Notes under the pieces: model-generated | Told to the model about the DNA's origin: nothing | Databases searched by the model: none | The model's input: only the letters and a program-made list of their open reading frames with translations | NCBI RefSeq assembly: GCF_000718015.1 | Contig: NZ_JODY01000003.1 | Span: 248,001-312,000 of the forward strand | DNA from: Streptomyces catenulae | GTDB lineage: Bacteria > Actinomycetota > Actinomycetes > Streptomycetales > Streptomycetaceae | DNA length: 64,000 nt | Direction of reading: 5' to 3' | Part shown: piece by piece, positions 33,655-42,620 of the stretch | Layout of the letters: each line of letters opens with the position of its first letter | Position numbering within the stretch: position 1 is the first letter of the stretch | Position numbers and translations under genes: made by a program

Positions 33655-34434
33655 ATGCGCATCGCGACCTGGAACGTCAACTCGATCACCGCCCGCCTCC
33701 CGAGGCTGCTGGCCTGGCTGGAGAACACCGGCACGGACGTGCTGTGCATCCAGGAGACCAAGTGCTCCCCGGAGCAGTTCCCCACCGACCAGCTGAAGGA
33801 GCTGGGCTACGAGTCCGCGGTCACCGCCACCGGCCGGTGGAACGGCGTCGCGCTGGTCTCCCGGGTGGGCCTGGAGGACGTCGTCTCCGGTCTGCCCGGC
33901 GGCCCGGCGTACGACGGCGCCGAGGAGCCCCGCGCGGTCTCCGCCACCTGCGGCCCGATCCGCGCCTGGTCGGTCTACGTCCCCAACGGCCGCGAGGTCG
34001 ACCACCCGCACTACGCCTACAAGCTGGAGTGGCTGGCGGCGCTGCGGACGGCGGTCACCGAGGACGCGGCGGGCGGCCGGCCCTTCGCCGTCCTCGGCGA
34101 CTTCAACGTCGCGCCGACCGACGCGGACCTCTGGGACCCGGCGGCGTTCGTCGGCCAGACGCATGTCACCGACGCCGAGCGCGAGGCGCTGGCCACCCTG
34201 CGGGGCACCGGTCTGAGCGATGTGCTGCCCCGCCCCCTCAAGTACGACCACCCCTTCACCTTCTGGGACTACCGCGCCCTCGGCTTCCCGAAGAACCGCG
34301 GGATGCGCATCGACCTCGTCTACGGCAACGCCGCCTTCGCGGGCGCGGTGTCGGACGCCTATGTGGACCGCGAGGAGCGCAAGGGGAAGGGCGCCTCCGA
34401 CCACGCGCCGGTCGTGGTCGACCTGGATCTCTGA
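33655..34434 (+). CDS. xth: Exodeoxyribonuclease III
   Basis: 259 residues from ATG 33655; a GTG ten codons earlier is possible, but ATWNVNSITAR marks the conserved start. The AP-endonuclease/exonuclease III fold is complete: IQETKCSPEQFP (metal Glu), YVPNGREVDHPHYAYK, LGDFNVAPTDAD (catalytic Asp/Asn), the DNA-binding FTFWDYR and FPKNRGMRIDLV, and the terminal SDHAPVV with the catalytic His. It removes nucleotides from 3' ends and cuts abasic sites in base-excision repair in the cytoplasm. Confidence 0.95.
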   Translation: MRIATWNVNSITARLPRLLAWLENTGTDVLCIQETKCSPEQFPTDQLKELGYESAVTATGRWNGVALVSRVGLEDVVSGLPGGPAYDGAEEPRAVSATCGPIRAWSVYVPNGREVDHPHYAYKLEWLAALRTAVTEDAAGGRPFAVLGDFNVAPTDADLWDPAAFVGQTHVTDAEREALATLRGTGLSDVLPRPLKYDHPFTFWDYRALGFPKNRGMRIDLVYGNAAFAGAVSDAYVDREERKGKGASDHAPVVVDLDL

Positions 34435-34451
34435 CGGAGCCGGAGGCGTGC

Positions 34452-34510
34452 GGGGCGAGGGCCGGGGCCCGCGCCCCGGGGCGGCGGCACCGGCCCCCGG
34501 CCCGCGCCCC
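34452..34510. terminator. Hairpin between convergent genes
   Basis: A 16-bp stem with one mismatch (34452-34467 with 34495-34510) lies in the 89 bp between the exonuclease III stop and the end of the opposing SGNH hydrolase gene. It probably ends transcription from both sides. Confidence 0.55.
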
Positions 34511-34523
34511 CGCCCCGTACGCC

Positions 34524-36323
34524 TCACCCCTGGCCCGGCACCAGCTTCCGCAGGTCCACCGAGGTGGCGAGCGCCGCGAGGCCCGCGTCGCCCGGGTGGA
34601 GATGGTCGCCGCTGTCGTAGGCGGGGAGCATCCGCTGCGGACGGGCCGGGTCGCGGACCACGGCGTCGAAGTCCAGCACCGCGTCGAACGCCGCGCCGGG
34701 CGCGCGCAGCGCCGCGTTGACCGCCTGCCGCCGCTCCTCGACCTGGGCGGTGCAGTCCTGGTACCCCTCGCAGGGCGTCACCGTCGCCGCGATCACCCGC
34801 AGCCCGTGCGCGTGCGCCCGCCGGGCCAGCGCCCGCAGCCCGTCCACCACCTCCGGCGCGGAGGTACCCCACCGCACATCGTTGATCCCCTCGAAGAGCA
34901 CGACGGTACGGGCCGAGGTCTGCGCCAGGACGTCACGCTGCCACCGGTGTCCGGCGCTCACCCCGCCCATGTCGGTGCTGACGCCGTCGCCGGTGTAGCG
35001 GTCGGTGACCACGCGGTTGGCGGAGATGCCCTGGTTGAGGACGCCGTAGCGGGGGAGCGTGTCCTGCTGCCGGAAGCGGCGGGTGAGGACGTCGGGCCAG
35101 CGGCGGTTGGCGCCGCCGGTGGAGCGGACCCCGTCGGTGATCGAATCGCCCAGCGTCACGATCGACCCGGGCCCGCCGGTGACATCCACGCCGGTCAGGA
35201 ACGGCCAGGTGGTGAGGGTCTCGGGGAAGGCGCCGCCGCCCGTGTCGGCGGTGCGGTCCCCGGCGCCGGACGCGCTGAGGTACGAGGTCTGCGCCGCCTC
35301 CTGGTGCACCGGCGCCGCTGTCACCGTCCCCGGCAGATGGACGCTGACCAGCAGATCCCGCCCGGCGGGCACGGCGAAGCCGAGCGGATCGCCGACCACC
35401 TCGGCACCGGCCGGGACGCGTACGCCGCGCTCCCCGTGGAAGGTCAGCCGCCGCGGCGCGCCGTCGGCCGCCGCGCCGTCACCGCGGACGGCGATGCTCG
35501 CGGCGCCGAGCGTCACCGGCGCGGCGGCGAAGGTGTTGGCGAACCGCACCCGGACCCGCTGCCCGCCCGCGCCGGAGTGCACCACCAACCGCAGCGTCCG
35601 GTCCCGCCACGGTCCGACCGCCGCGTAGCCGGAGGTGCTGGTCGCCCAACTCCCCGTCCACCCCTGGTCGTTGCGGCGCACGCCGAGTGCGAAGACGTGC
35701 AGCGCCGCGCCGGAGGCGGTGGCCCGCGGCAGCTGTACGGAGGCGACGGCGCGGCCCGCCCGCAGCGGCACGGTCACCGCGTACAGCCGGGCCGGTCCGG
35801 CGACGGTGCCGCGCCCGGTGACCAGGTGCGGCAGCGTCACCGCCGCGGTGGCGGTCGGGCCGGAGCGCCAGTCGGGGGCGGTCAGCCGGTAGCCGCTCCG
35901 TGAGCCGTCGCGGTAGCGGACGGTGCCGCTCCCGGTGGCGGCGGCGCCGGTGCCGGTCGCGGCGGTCAGGAAGGTCAGCGCGCCGCCCGTGCCGTGGACG
36001 GCGATGGTCTGGCCGTTCGCCACCACGTTGTCGGGCCGTCCCGCGGTGGCGCGCGGCCAGGTCAGGGTGGTGGCGTCGAGGTCGAGGGCGCGGCCCGGCG
36101 TCCAGTCGGCCGCCGACAGATCGGGTGCGGCGAGGGCGTTGCCCGCACCGTCGAAGTCGGCGGCGCCGGGTCTGGAGCCGCCGCCGACCGCGGTGTTGTC
36201 GTAGAGATGCGTCAACGGCCGGGCTTTGGGAGCCTGTTGTGCGGCGGCGTCCGCCGTGGCCGTCGGCAGCGTCGCGGCGGCGGTGAGCAGCGCCAGGGCG
36301 GTGCACAGATGTCGTACGCGCAT
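34524..36323 (-). CDS. Secreted SGNH/GDSL-family hydrolase
   Basis: 599 residues from ATG 36323 with GGAGGG eight bases upstream. A Sec signal peptide covers about residues 1-28 (MRVRHLCTALALLTAAATLP, cleavage after ADA). A long beta-rich N-terminal part precedes the SGNH hydrolase fold: block I VTLGDSITDG (S394), block II GISANR, block III EGINDVRWG, and block V DHLHPGDAG with the catalytic Asp/His pair. The set is complete, so it should be an active esterase or lipase-like enzyme outside the cell. Substrate unknown; carbohydrate ester or lipid are both possible. Confidence 0.9.
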   Translation of the reverse strand: MRVRHLCTALALLTAAATLPTATADAAAQQAPKARPLTHLYDNTAVGGGSRPGAADFDGAGNALAAPDLSAADWTPGRALDLDATTLTWPRATAGRPDNVVANGQTIAVHGTGGALTFLTAATGTGAAATGSGTVRYRDGSRSGYRLTAPDWRSGPTATAAVTLPHLVTGRGTVAGPARLYAVTVPLRAGRAVASVQLPRATASGAALHVFALGVRRNDQGWTGSWATSTSGYAAVGPWRDRTLRLVVHSGAGGQRVRVRFANTFAAAPVTLGAASIAVRGDGAAADGAPRRLTFHGERGVRVPAGAEVVGDPLGFAVPAGRDLLVSVHLPGTVTAAPVHQEAAQTSYLSASGAGDRTADTGGGAFPETLTTWPFLTGVDVTGGPGSIVTLGDSITDGVRSTGGANRRWPDVLTRRFRQQDTLPRYGVLNQGISANRVVTDRYTGDGVSTDMGGVSAGHRWQRDVLAQTSARTVVLFEGINDVRWGTSAPEVVDGLRALARRAHAHGLRVIAATVTPCEGYQDCTAQVEERRQAVNAALRAPGAAFDAVLDFDAVVRDPARPQRMLPAYDSGDHLHPGDAGLAALATSVDLRKLVPGQG

Positions 36324-36583
36324 CGGTCGTTCCCTCCGTGAGACATGGGGTGCGAGAGGGTCCGCGCCGCCCGCCCGGTACGGCGGCGGGCGGCGCGCGG
36401 TGCGGACTTCCCCTGATGAAACGGGCGTTCCGGTGAGAGGTGGCGGCTGTCGGATCCGGCAGATCAGACCGGAGCGCCGTGAAAGGGGGGAGAAGGGAAG
36501 GGGGCGTCGGGATGACGAACGGCGGTCGGCGGTTGCCGCGCGCCTGTGGCCGGGCCCGGCGGACGGGTGGGACCCTGCACCCC

Positions 36584-37027
36584 ATGAACATGCATTTTCT
36601 GGACAAGTGGCGCAAGGGTCCGGGCGCGCACCGTACGGCGGTGTCGCCCGCGGACGCGGTGCGCGAGGATCCCGAGGCCGTCGCCGAGCTGCTGTCCGAG
36701 TGCGAGCTGCTACGCGCCGAGGCCGGTCACGCCGGGGTCGAACTGGACGACTCCGCCGCGTCGTTGGAGGCGCTCGACCAGCTGCAACCGGTCTGGCGGG
36801 ACGATCCGGAGGTGCTGCCCTGGCTCGGCAACGACGCGGGTCTCTACCTCGGCACCGTCCTCGTCCGCACGGTGCCCGGCGCGCGGTGGCGGCTCTGGCC
36901 GGACGGGCAGCCGGTGGTGTGTCTGGCCTCCGGCCGGGAGATCGACGTGGCGTCCGCCGGGCACGAGTGGGCCGACGACGGGGCGCCGGAACTCTCGCAG
37001 GTCTACGCGGAGGTCGCGGAGAGCTGA
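36584..37027 (+). CDS. Small conserved actinomycete protein (DUF6278-like)
   Basis: 147 residues from ATG 36584. The start MNMHFLDKWRK and the central LDDSAASLEALDQLQPVWRD and WLGNDAGLYLGTVLVRTVPG match my memory of Streptomyces proteins listed as DUF6278, function unknown. It is acidic, soluble and lacks signal peptide or membrane segments. No Shine-Dalgarno precedes it, so it may also be leaderless. Neighbours give no functional clue: a divergent secreted hydrolase and, downstream, the glu operon. Confidence 0.75.
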   Translation: MNMHFLDKWRKGPGAHRTAVSPADAVREDPEAVAELLSECELLRAEAGHAGVELDDSAASLEALDQLQPVWRDDPEVLPWLGNDAGLYLGTVLVRTVPGARWRLWPDGQPVVCLASGREIDVASAGHEWADDGAPELSQVYAEVAES

Positions 37028-37272
37028 CCGGACCGGGCGGCCCCGCCGCGTCCCGGTGTGCCGGTGCGCCCCGGCGACCGCGAGGTGGCCCCGTCGGCGG
37101 GCGGCCCCCGGTCCGGCCGCGGCTCGGCGGCGAGCCCCGCCCCCGGAGCGCTCCCGCCCGCCCCGCCGATTCCACTCTCCTCACCGCCCCCGTGCGTGTC
37201 AGCGGAGAACTGTCGGATATGTCCCGGTAAGTTGCACACTCTCCGCTGTACGGATGAGAGTGAGCAGACTGC

Positions 37273-38013
37273 ATGGCCGGTGAGGCGCTGATCGAACTGC
37301 GCGGGGTCAACAAGCACTACGGGAAACTCCATGTCCTCCAGGACATCGACCTCACCGTCGGCCGCGGCGAGGTGGTGGTCGTCATCGGCCCCTCGGGCTC
37401 CGGCAAGTCCACGCTCTGCCGGACCATCAACCGCCTGGAGACCATCGAGTCGGGCACCATCACTCTGGACGGCACCCCGCTGCCCCAGGAGGGACGGGCG
37501 CTCGCCGGGCTCCGCGCCGAAGTCGGCATGGTCTTCCAGTCCTTCAACCTCTTCGCGCACAAGACCGTCCTCGACAACATCACGCTGGCCCCGGTCAAGG
37601 TCCGCAGGCAGAAGAAGGACGAGGCCGCCCGGCGCGCCCGCGAACTCCTCGACCGCGTCGGTCTCGCCGCCCACGCCGACAAGTACCCGGCCCAGCTCTC
37701 CGGCGGCCAGCAGCAGCGCGTCGCCATCGCCCGTGCCCTGGCCATGGACCCCAAGGCGCTCCTCTTCGACGAGCCGACGTCGGCGCTGGACCCGGAGATG
37801 ATCAACGAGGTGCTGGAGGTCATGCAGCAGCTCGCCCGGGACGGTATGACGATGGTCGTCGTCTGCCGAATTCCCACCGACGGCGCCCGGGCCGCACCCT
37901 CACCGCCCTGCTGCTCTGCGCACTCCTCACCCTGGCCGCTGCCGCCTGCGGCCGCGAGGGATCCCCGCCCGCCAAGGGCCCGAGCGCCGAACAACTGCCG
38001 CACTATGCCGTGA
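37273..38013 (+). CDS. gluA: Glutamate/amino-acid ABC transporter ATPase, C-terminus lost by deletion
   Basis: Residues 1-197 are a normal polar-amino-acid transporter ATPase: Walker [10 protein letters not shown] (39-47), Q-loop FQSFNLF, signature LSGGQQQR, Walker [12 protein letters not shown], and then GMTMVVV. The family continues here with THEMGF, the H-loop His needed for ATP hydrolysis, and roughly 50 more residues. Instead the sequence switches at about 37863 into DNA that encodes the gluB signal peptide in another frame, giving 48 unrelated residues to a stop at 38013. No frame contains the missing segment, so this is a deletion, not a simple frameshift. As written the ATPase should be inactive. 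It is the first gene of gluABCD. Confidence 0.8.
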   Translation: MAGEALIELRGVNKHYGKLHVLQDIDLTVGRGEVVVVIGPSGSGKSTLCRTINRLETIESGTITLDGTPLPQEGRALAGLRAEVGMVFQSFNLFAHKTVLDNITLAPVKVRRQKKDEAARRARELLDRVGLAAHADKYPAQLSGGQQQRVAIARALAMDPKALLFDEPTSALDPEMINEVLEVMQQLARDGMTMVVVCRIPTDGARAAPSPPCCSAHSSPWPLPPAAARDPRPPRARAPNNCRTMP

Positions 38014-38792
38014 ACACCGGCTTCAAGCTGCCCGAATCGCCCACCTGGCGACGGGCCGAACGCCGCGGCCACCTCGTCATCGGCGTCAAGGAGGACCAGC
38101 CCTACCTGGGCGAACGCGACCCCGCCAGCGGCCGCTACTCCGGCTTCGACATCGAGATCGCCAAGATGATGTCCGCCTCCCTGGGCTTCGCCCCCGCCAC
38201 CATCGACTTCCGGACCATCGCCTCCGCCAACCGCGAGACCGCGCTGCAGAACGGTCAGATCGACATGTACGTCGGCACGTACACCATCAACGCGATGCGC
38301 AAGAAGCAGGTGGGCTTCGCCGGGCCGTACTACATGGCCGGGCAGGGGCTGCTGGTCCGCGCCGACGAGGACAACATCCACGGCCCGCAGGACCTGGCCG
38401 GGAAACGCGTCTGCTCGGCCGCCGGGTCCACCCCCTACCAGCGCATCAAGGCCGACTACCCCAAGGCGGTCCTGGTCGCGTACGACACCTACTCGATCTG
38501 CGTCGACAACCTCCTCACCTACCAGGTCGACGCCGTCACCACGGACGACGCGATCCTGCTGGGCTACGCGGCGAAGGCGCCCGACGAGCTGAAGGTCGTC
38601 GGCAAGCCCTTCTCGAAGGAGCCGTACGGGATCGGCGTGCCGCGTGAGGACACCGCGCTGCGGATGGCGCTCAACGACGCGCTCGCCGCCCGGCAGCGGA
38701 ACGGCGACTGGAAGAGGGCGTTCGAGGCGACGTTGGGCCTCTCCGGGGTCCCGGCGCCGAAGCCGCCGCCGATCGACCGCTACCCGGGCTGA
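38010..38792 (+). CDS. gluB: Glutamate ABC transporter substrate-binding protein, start codon lost
   Basis: The mature domain is complete: [70 protein letters not shown], and [14 protein letters not shown], a type 3 periplasmic-binding protein for acidic amino acids. The frame stays open upstream to at least 37803 and contains a lipoprotein signal ([16 protein letters not shown], lipobox Cys near 37935) preceded by HRRRPGRT, but no ATG, GTG or TTG lies before it. The first legal start, GTG 38010, falls after the signal, so the product would stay in the cytoplasm. The same deletion that truncates gluA removed its start. Confidence 0.8.
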   Translation: MNTGFKLPESPTWRRAERRGHLVIGVKEDQPYLGERDPASGRYSGFDIEIAKMMSASLGFAPATIDFRTIASANRETALQNGQIDMYVGTYTINAMRKKQVGFAGPYYMAGQGLLVRADEDNIHGPQDLAGKRVCSAAGSTPYQRIKADYPKAVLVAYDTYSICVDNLLTYQVDAVTTDDAILLGYAAKAPDELKVVGKPFSKEPYGIGVPREDTALRMALNDALAARQRNGDWKRAFEATLGLSGVPAPKPPPIDRYPG

Positions 38793-38806
38793 GAAGGAAC
38801 CGACCG

Positions 38807-39451
38807 ATGAACGTTCTCCTCGACAACTTCTCGCTCTACGGCAAGGGGCTCCTCGGCACCGTCGAACTCACCGTCTACGCCTCGCTGCTGGCGCTCGCCC
38901 TCGGTCTGCTGATGGCCGGGTTCCGGGTCGCGCCGGTCGCCTCGCTCCGGGTCTTCGGCACGGTCTGGGTGACGGTGCTGCGCAACACCCCGCTGACCCT
39001 GCTCTTCTTCGCGGTGGTGCTGGGGCTGCCGCGGTTCGGGCTGGTGCTGCCGTTCCAGCTGTTCGCCGTCCTCGCGCTGGGCTGCTACACCTCCGCGTTC
39101 ATCTGCGAGGCGGTCCGCGCGGGCATCAACACCGTGCCGAAGGGCCAGGGCGAGGCGGCCCGCAGCCTGGGCATGACCTTCCCGCAGACCCTCGGCGACG
39201 TGGTGCTGCCGCAGGCGTTCCGCTCGGTGATCCCGCCGATCGGCTCGACCCTGATCGCGCTGGCCAAGAACTCCGCCATCGCCGGGTCGTTCAGCGTCGT
39301 CGAACTGCTCGGCACCTACAAGACCCTCAACGAGCTGGGCTACAGCATCGTCTGGTCGTTCGTCTGGATCGCCGTCGGCTATCTGCTCGTGACCCTGACC
39401 ATCAGCGCGCTCTTCAACGTGCTGGAGAAGCGCTGGGGAGTCGCCCGATGA
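38807..39451 (+). CDS. gluC: Glutamate ABC transporter permease
   Basis: 214 residues from ATG 38807, with GAAGGA upstream and a 14-bp gap after gluB. It is a His/Glu/Gln-type permease with about five membrane helices, [16 protein letters not shown] in the second, and the EAA loop [20 protein letters not shown] that contacts the ATPase. It forms the membrane channel with GluD. The gene is intact. Confidence 0.9.
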   Translation: MNVLLDNFSLYGKGLLGTVELTVYASLLALALGLLMAGFRVAPVASLRVFGTVWVTVLRNTPLTLLFFAVVLGLPRFGLVLPFQLFAVLALGCYTSAFICEAVRAGINTVPKGQGEAARSLGMTFPQTLGDVVLPQAFRSVIPPIGSTLIALAKNSAIAGSFSVVELLGTYKTLNELGYSIVWSFVWIAVGYLLVTLTISALFNVLEKRWGVAR

Positions 39452-40323
39452 CCACCGCCCTCTACGACGTCCCCGGACCGCACACCCGGCGCCGCCACCG
39501 CACCTACGGCATCGCCGCCACCGCCGTCCTGCTGGCCCTGATCGGCTGGATCCTCTACCTCCTCTTCGACACCGGCCAGTTCACCGCCGCGAAGTGGACG
39601 CCCTTCCTCTACAAGGGAATCCAGGAACTGCTGCTCAAGGGCCTGGGCAACACCCTCAAGGCGTTCGCCTACGCGGCGGTGCTGTCGCTGGCGCTCGGCG
39701 CGGTGCTGGCGTCCGGCCGGCTCTCCGAGCACCGCGCGGTGCGCTGGGTGTCCACCGTGCTGGTCGAGTTCTTCCGCGCCATGCCGGTCCTCGTCATGAT
39801 CTTCTTCGTCTATGTGGCGCTGAAGGCGGAACCGCTGGTCGCGCTGGTCAGCGGGTTGACCCTCTACAACGGCTCGGTGCTCGCCGAGGTCTTCCGTACC
39901 GGCGTGAACGCCGTCGAACGCGGCCAGGGCGAGGCGGCGCAGGCGCTCGGGATGCGTAAGACGCAGGTCATGACGCATGTGCTGGTCCCGCAGGCGGTCC
40001 GGGCGATGCTGCCGACGATCATCAGCCAGCTGGTGGTCGCCCTGAAGGACACCTCGCTGGGCTTCCTCATCACCTACGAGGAGTTCCTGCACGCGGGCAA
40101 GCTGATCGCCTCCAACCTCGACTACGACCTGCCGTTCATCCCCGTCGTCATGATCATCTCGCCGATCTACATCGGCCTGTGCATGCTGCTCTCCGCGCTC
40201 GCCACCTGGGTCTCCCGGCGGCAGCGGCGCAACCCCAAGGTGGAGGCGGCCGAGGTCGGGCCGCCGGAGCCGGGCACGCTGCTGCCCGGCGCCGGACAGC
40301 ATCCGGCGCCGCCGCGGGAGTGA
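39448..40323 (+). CDS. gluD: Glutamate ABC transporter permease
   Basis: 291 residues; its ATG (39448) overlaps the gluC stop as ATGA, indicating translational coupling. After a 20-residue basic N-terminus it has membrane helices, the strongly conserved STVLVEFFRAMPVLVMIFFV segment, and the EAA loop EAAQALGMRKTQVMTHVLVP. The last 35 residues are polar and Pro-rich. It completes the membrane pore with GluC. The stop lies 23 bp from the end of the opposing P450 gene. Confidence 0.9.
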   Translation: MTTALYDVPGPHTRRRHRTYGIAATAVLLALIGWILYLLFDTGQFTAAKWTPFLYKGIQELLLKGLGNTLKAFAYAAVLSLALGAVLASGRLSEHRAVRWVSTVLVEFFRAMPVLVMIFFVYVALKAEPLVALVSGLTLYNGSVLAEVFRTGVNAVERGQGEAAQALGMRKTQVMTHVLVPQAVRAMLPTIISQLVVALKDTSLGFLITYEEFLHAGKLIASNLDYDLPFIPVVMIISPIYIGLCMLLSALATWVSRRQRRNPKVEAAEVGPPEPGTLLPGAGQHPAPPRE

Positions 40324-40346
40324 CCGCGACGGCGCCGGACGGCCGG

Positions 40347-41657
40347 TCAGCCCAGCCGGAGCGGGAGCGCCGTCAGCCGCCAGCTGCCCGGGCGCGGTAG
40401 CCGCACCAGCTCCTCGGGGGCGACGGCCAGCGACAGGTCCGGGTAGTGCGCCAGCAGCCTGTTGAACGCCACCTCGCCCTCCTGCCGGGCCAGCGTCGCG
40501 CCGAGGCAGTAGTGCATCCCGTGGCCGAAGCCGACGTGGTTCTCGGGCTGGCCCGCCGGGTGACGGGTGAGGTCCAGCCGGTCGGGGTCGTCGTAGTGGC
40601 GCGGGTCGAAGTTGGCGGAGACCAGGATCGGCTGGACCGCGTCCCCCTTGGCGATCCGCACCCCGGCGATCTCGACGTCCTCTGTCGCGTACCGCAGCTG
40701 GGTGCCCTGGACCGGGCCGCACCAGCGCATCAGCTCGTGCACCGCCCGGGGTGCCAACTCCGGGTCCTCGCGCAGCAGCCGCAGCTGGTCGGGGTGGGTG
40801 AGCAGGGCGGCGGTGCCGTTGGCGAGGAGATGGGCGGTGGTCTCGTGGCCCGCCAGGACCAGCGTGAACACCATGGTGGCCATCTCGGTGTCGCTGAGCC
40901 GGTCGCCGTCCTCGTCCTGCGCCCGGATCAGATCGCTGAGCAGATCGTCGGTGAGCGCCGCGCGGCGGCGCCCGATCAGCTCGTGGATGTGCTCGACCAT
41001 CAGCGGCAGCGAGCGCCCCAGCCGCTCCGGCTCCATCGAGACCAGATCGGCGCCCCAGCTGCGCCACTGCACCCGGTCCTCCTCCGGGATGCCGACGAGT
41101 TCGCAGATCACGGTGATCGGCAGCGGGTAGGTGAAGTGCTCGATGAGGTCGACGACCCCGTCCTCGGCGTGCTCGGGCAGGCGGCGCAGCAGCTCGTCCG
41201 TGATCTGCTCCACCCGCGGCCGGAGCGCATTGATCCGGCGCGCGGTGAAGGCGCGCGAGACCAGACGGCGCAGCCGGGAGTGGTCCGGCGCGTCCTTGTT
41301 GAGGATGGATTCCGTGAGGTGCTGCTTTGTCCCCTCGGGGATGCCGAACGTCCTCAGCGTCCGCGTCAGCGGGTCCTCACCCTCGGCGCTGCCGCTGGCG
41401 TGCGAGCGGTCGTTGGCGAACCGCGGGTCCCGCAGCACCGCGCGGACGTCGTCGAAGCGGGTGATGAACCAGATCGGCGAATCGTCGAGGAACCGGCCCC
41501 GGACGACCGGGCCCTGCTCCCGCAGTGCGCCGTAGCCGCTGAACGGGTCCGTGAGCAGCGTGGGGTCCATGACGTTCGGCTCGCCCGGGTGCTTGCCGAC
41601 GTGGGCGGAGAAGGCGGCGGGCACCGCGTTCGGTTCGGTGGACGGCTTCGCAGACAT
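40347..41657 (-). CDS. Cytochrome P450
   Basis: 436 residues from ATG 41657 with GGAGGA upstream. The I-helix oxygen-binding motif AGHETT is at 269-274, the ExxR motif follows (ELMR), and the heme loop GFGHGMHYCLGATLAR holds the axial Cys384. The length and motif set fit soluble bacterial class I P450s of CYP107/CYP105 type, which hydroxylate small molecules using ferredoxin. No ferredoxin gene is adjacent. It is 22 bp downstream of a TetR regulator on the same strand, so the two are probably co-transcribed and induced by a small ligand. Confidence 0.93.
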   Translation of the reverse strand: MSAKPSTEPNAVPAAFSAHVGKHPGEPNVMDPTLLTDPFSGYGALREQGPVVRGRFLDDSPIWFITRFDDVRAVLRDPRFANDRSHASGSAEGEDPLTRTLRTFGIPEGTKQHLTESILNKDAPDHSRLRRLVSRAFTARRINALRPRVEQITDELLRRLPEHAEDGVVDLIEHFTYPLPITVICELVGIPEEDRVQWRSWGADLVSMEPERLGRSLPLMVEHIHELIGRRRAALTDDLLSDLIRAQDEDGDRLSDTEMATMVFTLVLAGHETTAHLLANGTAALLTHPDQLRLLREDPELAPRAVHELMRWCGPVQGTQLRYATEDVEIAGVRIAKGDAVQPILVSANFDPRHYDDPDRLDLTRHPAGQPENHVGFGHGMHYCLGATLARQEGEVAFNRLLAHYPDLSLAVAPEELVRLPRPGSWRLTALPLRLG

Positions 41658-41679
41658 CGTGTTCTCCTCCGGTCGGGAG

Positions 41680-42408
41680 TCAATCGCGCAGCTGACGGCG
41701 CATTTCCTCGGCGCTGAGCCGGGCGACGTGTTCGTACAGCGCGATGACCGCGGGTGCGGCCAGGGTCGCTGCCGCCCGGACGCCGGGCAGGTCGCCCGGG
41801 TCGGTGACGGAGCCGGCCGGGGTCTCCAGCGCGGCGCGCAGGGTGCGGGCGAGAAGGTCGGCGCGGTGCCCGGCGGTCTCCGGGGCGCGCCCGTCGCGCA
41901 GCGCCTCGGTGGTGAAGAAACCGCTGAGCACCGCGGTGAACGTGTGCAGCTGGTCGGCGGTGCTCAGATCGTCACGGACCAGACCGTGGGTACGCAGGAT
42001 CTCCAGATGGCGCAGGACCGCGTCGGTGGTGTGGTCCATCAGTTCGGCCAGTTCCACGGTGGCGATGTCGGTGAGACGGCCCAGGACGTTGGTGTTGTCG
42101 GTGTGCAGGGCGCGCAGTACCGGGCTGGTCAGGAAGTCGTGGAAGTAGCCGCGCGCCATCCGGCTCGGCAGCGCCTCCAGCGGGGACTCCCGCTGCCGCG
42201 ACAACTGCCGTCGGAGCGCGGCGTTCTTGCTGTCCAGGAGCACCGCGAGCAGCAGTGCGTCCTTGGTCTTCCAGTGCAGGTAGACGGTGCCTTTGCCGAC
42301 ACCGGCGCGGTGGGCGATCTCGTCGATGGTCACCCTGCGGTAGCCCCAGGACACCAGGAGTTCCCCCGCCACCCGGAGAATCCGCTCCCCGCGCCCCGGC
42401 TGCTCCAT
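41680..42408 (-). CDS. TetR-family transcriptional regulator
   Basis: 242 residues from ATG 42408. The N-terminal HTH is standard: ILRVAGELLVSWGYRRVTID, then EIAHRAGVGKGTVYLHWKTK. The C-terminal ligand domain is helical and variable. A 10-bp perfect inverted repeat lies 21 bp upstream of the start, the expected place for an autoregulatory operator. It heads a two-gene unit with the cytochrome P450, so it most likely represses itself and the P450 until a ligand binds. Confidence 0.9.
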   Translation of the reverse strand: MEQPGRGERILRVAGELLVSWGYRRVTIDEIAHRAGVGKGTVYLHWKTKDALLLAVLLDSKNAALRRQLSRQRESPLEALPSRMARGYFHDFLTSPVLRALHTDNTNVLGRLTDIATVELAELMDHTTDAVLRHLEILRTHGLVRDDLSTADQLHTFTAVLSGFFTTEALRDGRAPETAGHRADLLARTLRAALETPAGSVTDPGDLPGVRAAATLAAPAVIALYEHVARLSAEEMRRQLRD

Positions 42409-42428
42409 CGCCGTACCCCCGTCCGTGC

Positions 42429-42455
42429 CGTGACCAGATTTCCATTCTGGTCACG
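42429..42455. promoter_or_regulatory. Palindromic operator of the TetR-P450 unit
   Basis: CGTGACCAGA (42429-42438) and TCTGGTCACG (42446-42455) are perfect 10-bp arms with a 7-bp spacer. A TTGACC -35-like hexamer for the leftward promoter lies just outside the right arm, so bound repressor would cover the promoter. Confidence 0.75.
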
Positions 42456-42564
42456 TGGTCAAAGGTACGGCGGCCCGCACCGCCCGCACAGTCAACTTCC
42501 GGCCACGCCGGACGGGTTGAGCCGCGCGGGGCGCTGTCAGTGGCCGGTTGTAACGTTCCGTAGT

Positions 42565-42587
42565 GACCGCACCGGAGCGGTGCGGTC
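42565..42587 (-). terminator. Hairpin after the X-Pro peptidase-like gene
   Basis: GACCGCACCG and CGGTGCGGTC form a perfect 10-bp stem with a 3-base loop, 34 bp beyond the stop of the leftward peptidase-like gene. Confidence 0.6.
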
Positions 42588-42620
42588 GGGCCCTGCAGGG
42601 GAGCGGAGCGAGGGGTGGGA

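Noticed and set aside
36324..37313. A longer N-terminus for the SGNH hydrolase (frame open to 37313)
   Set aside because: The ATG at 36323 has a strong ribosome site and begins a clean signal peptide; the extension is Arg/Pro-rich and overlaps the small conserved gene on the other strand.
37863..38013. A natural gluA-gluB fusion protein
   Set aside because: The two coding sequences are in different frames at the junction, so no fusion is made; the tail of gluA is nonsense.
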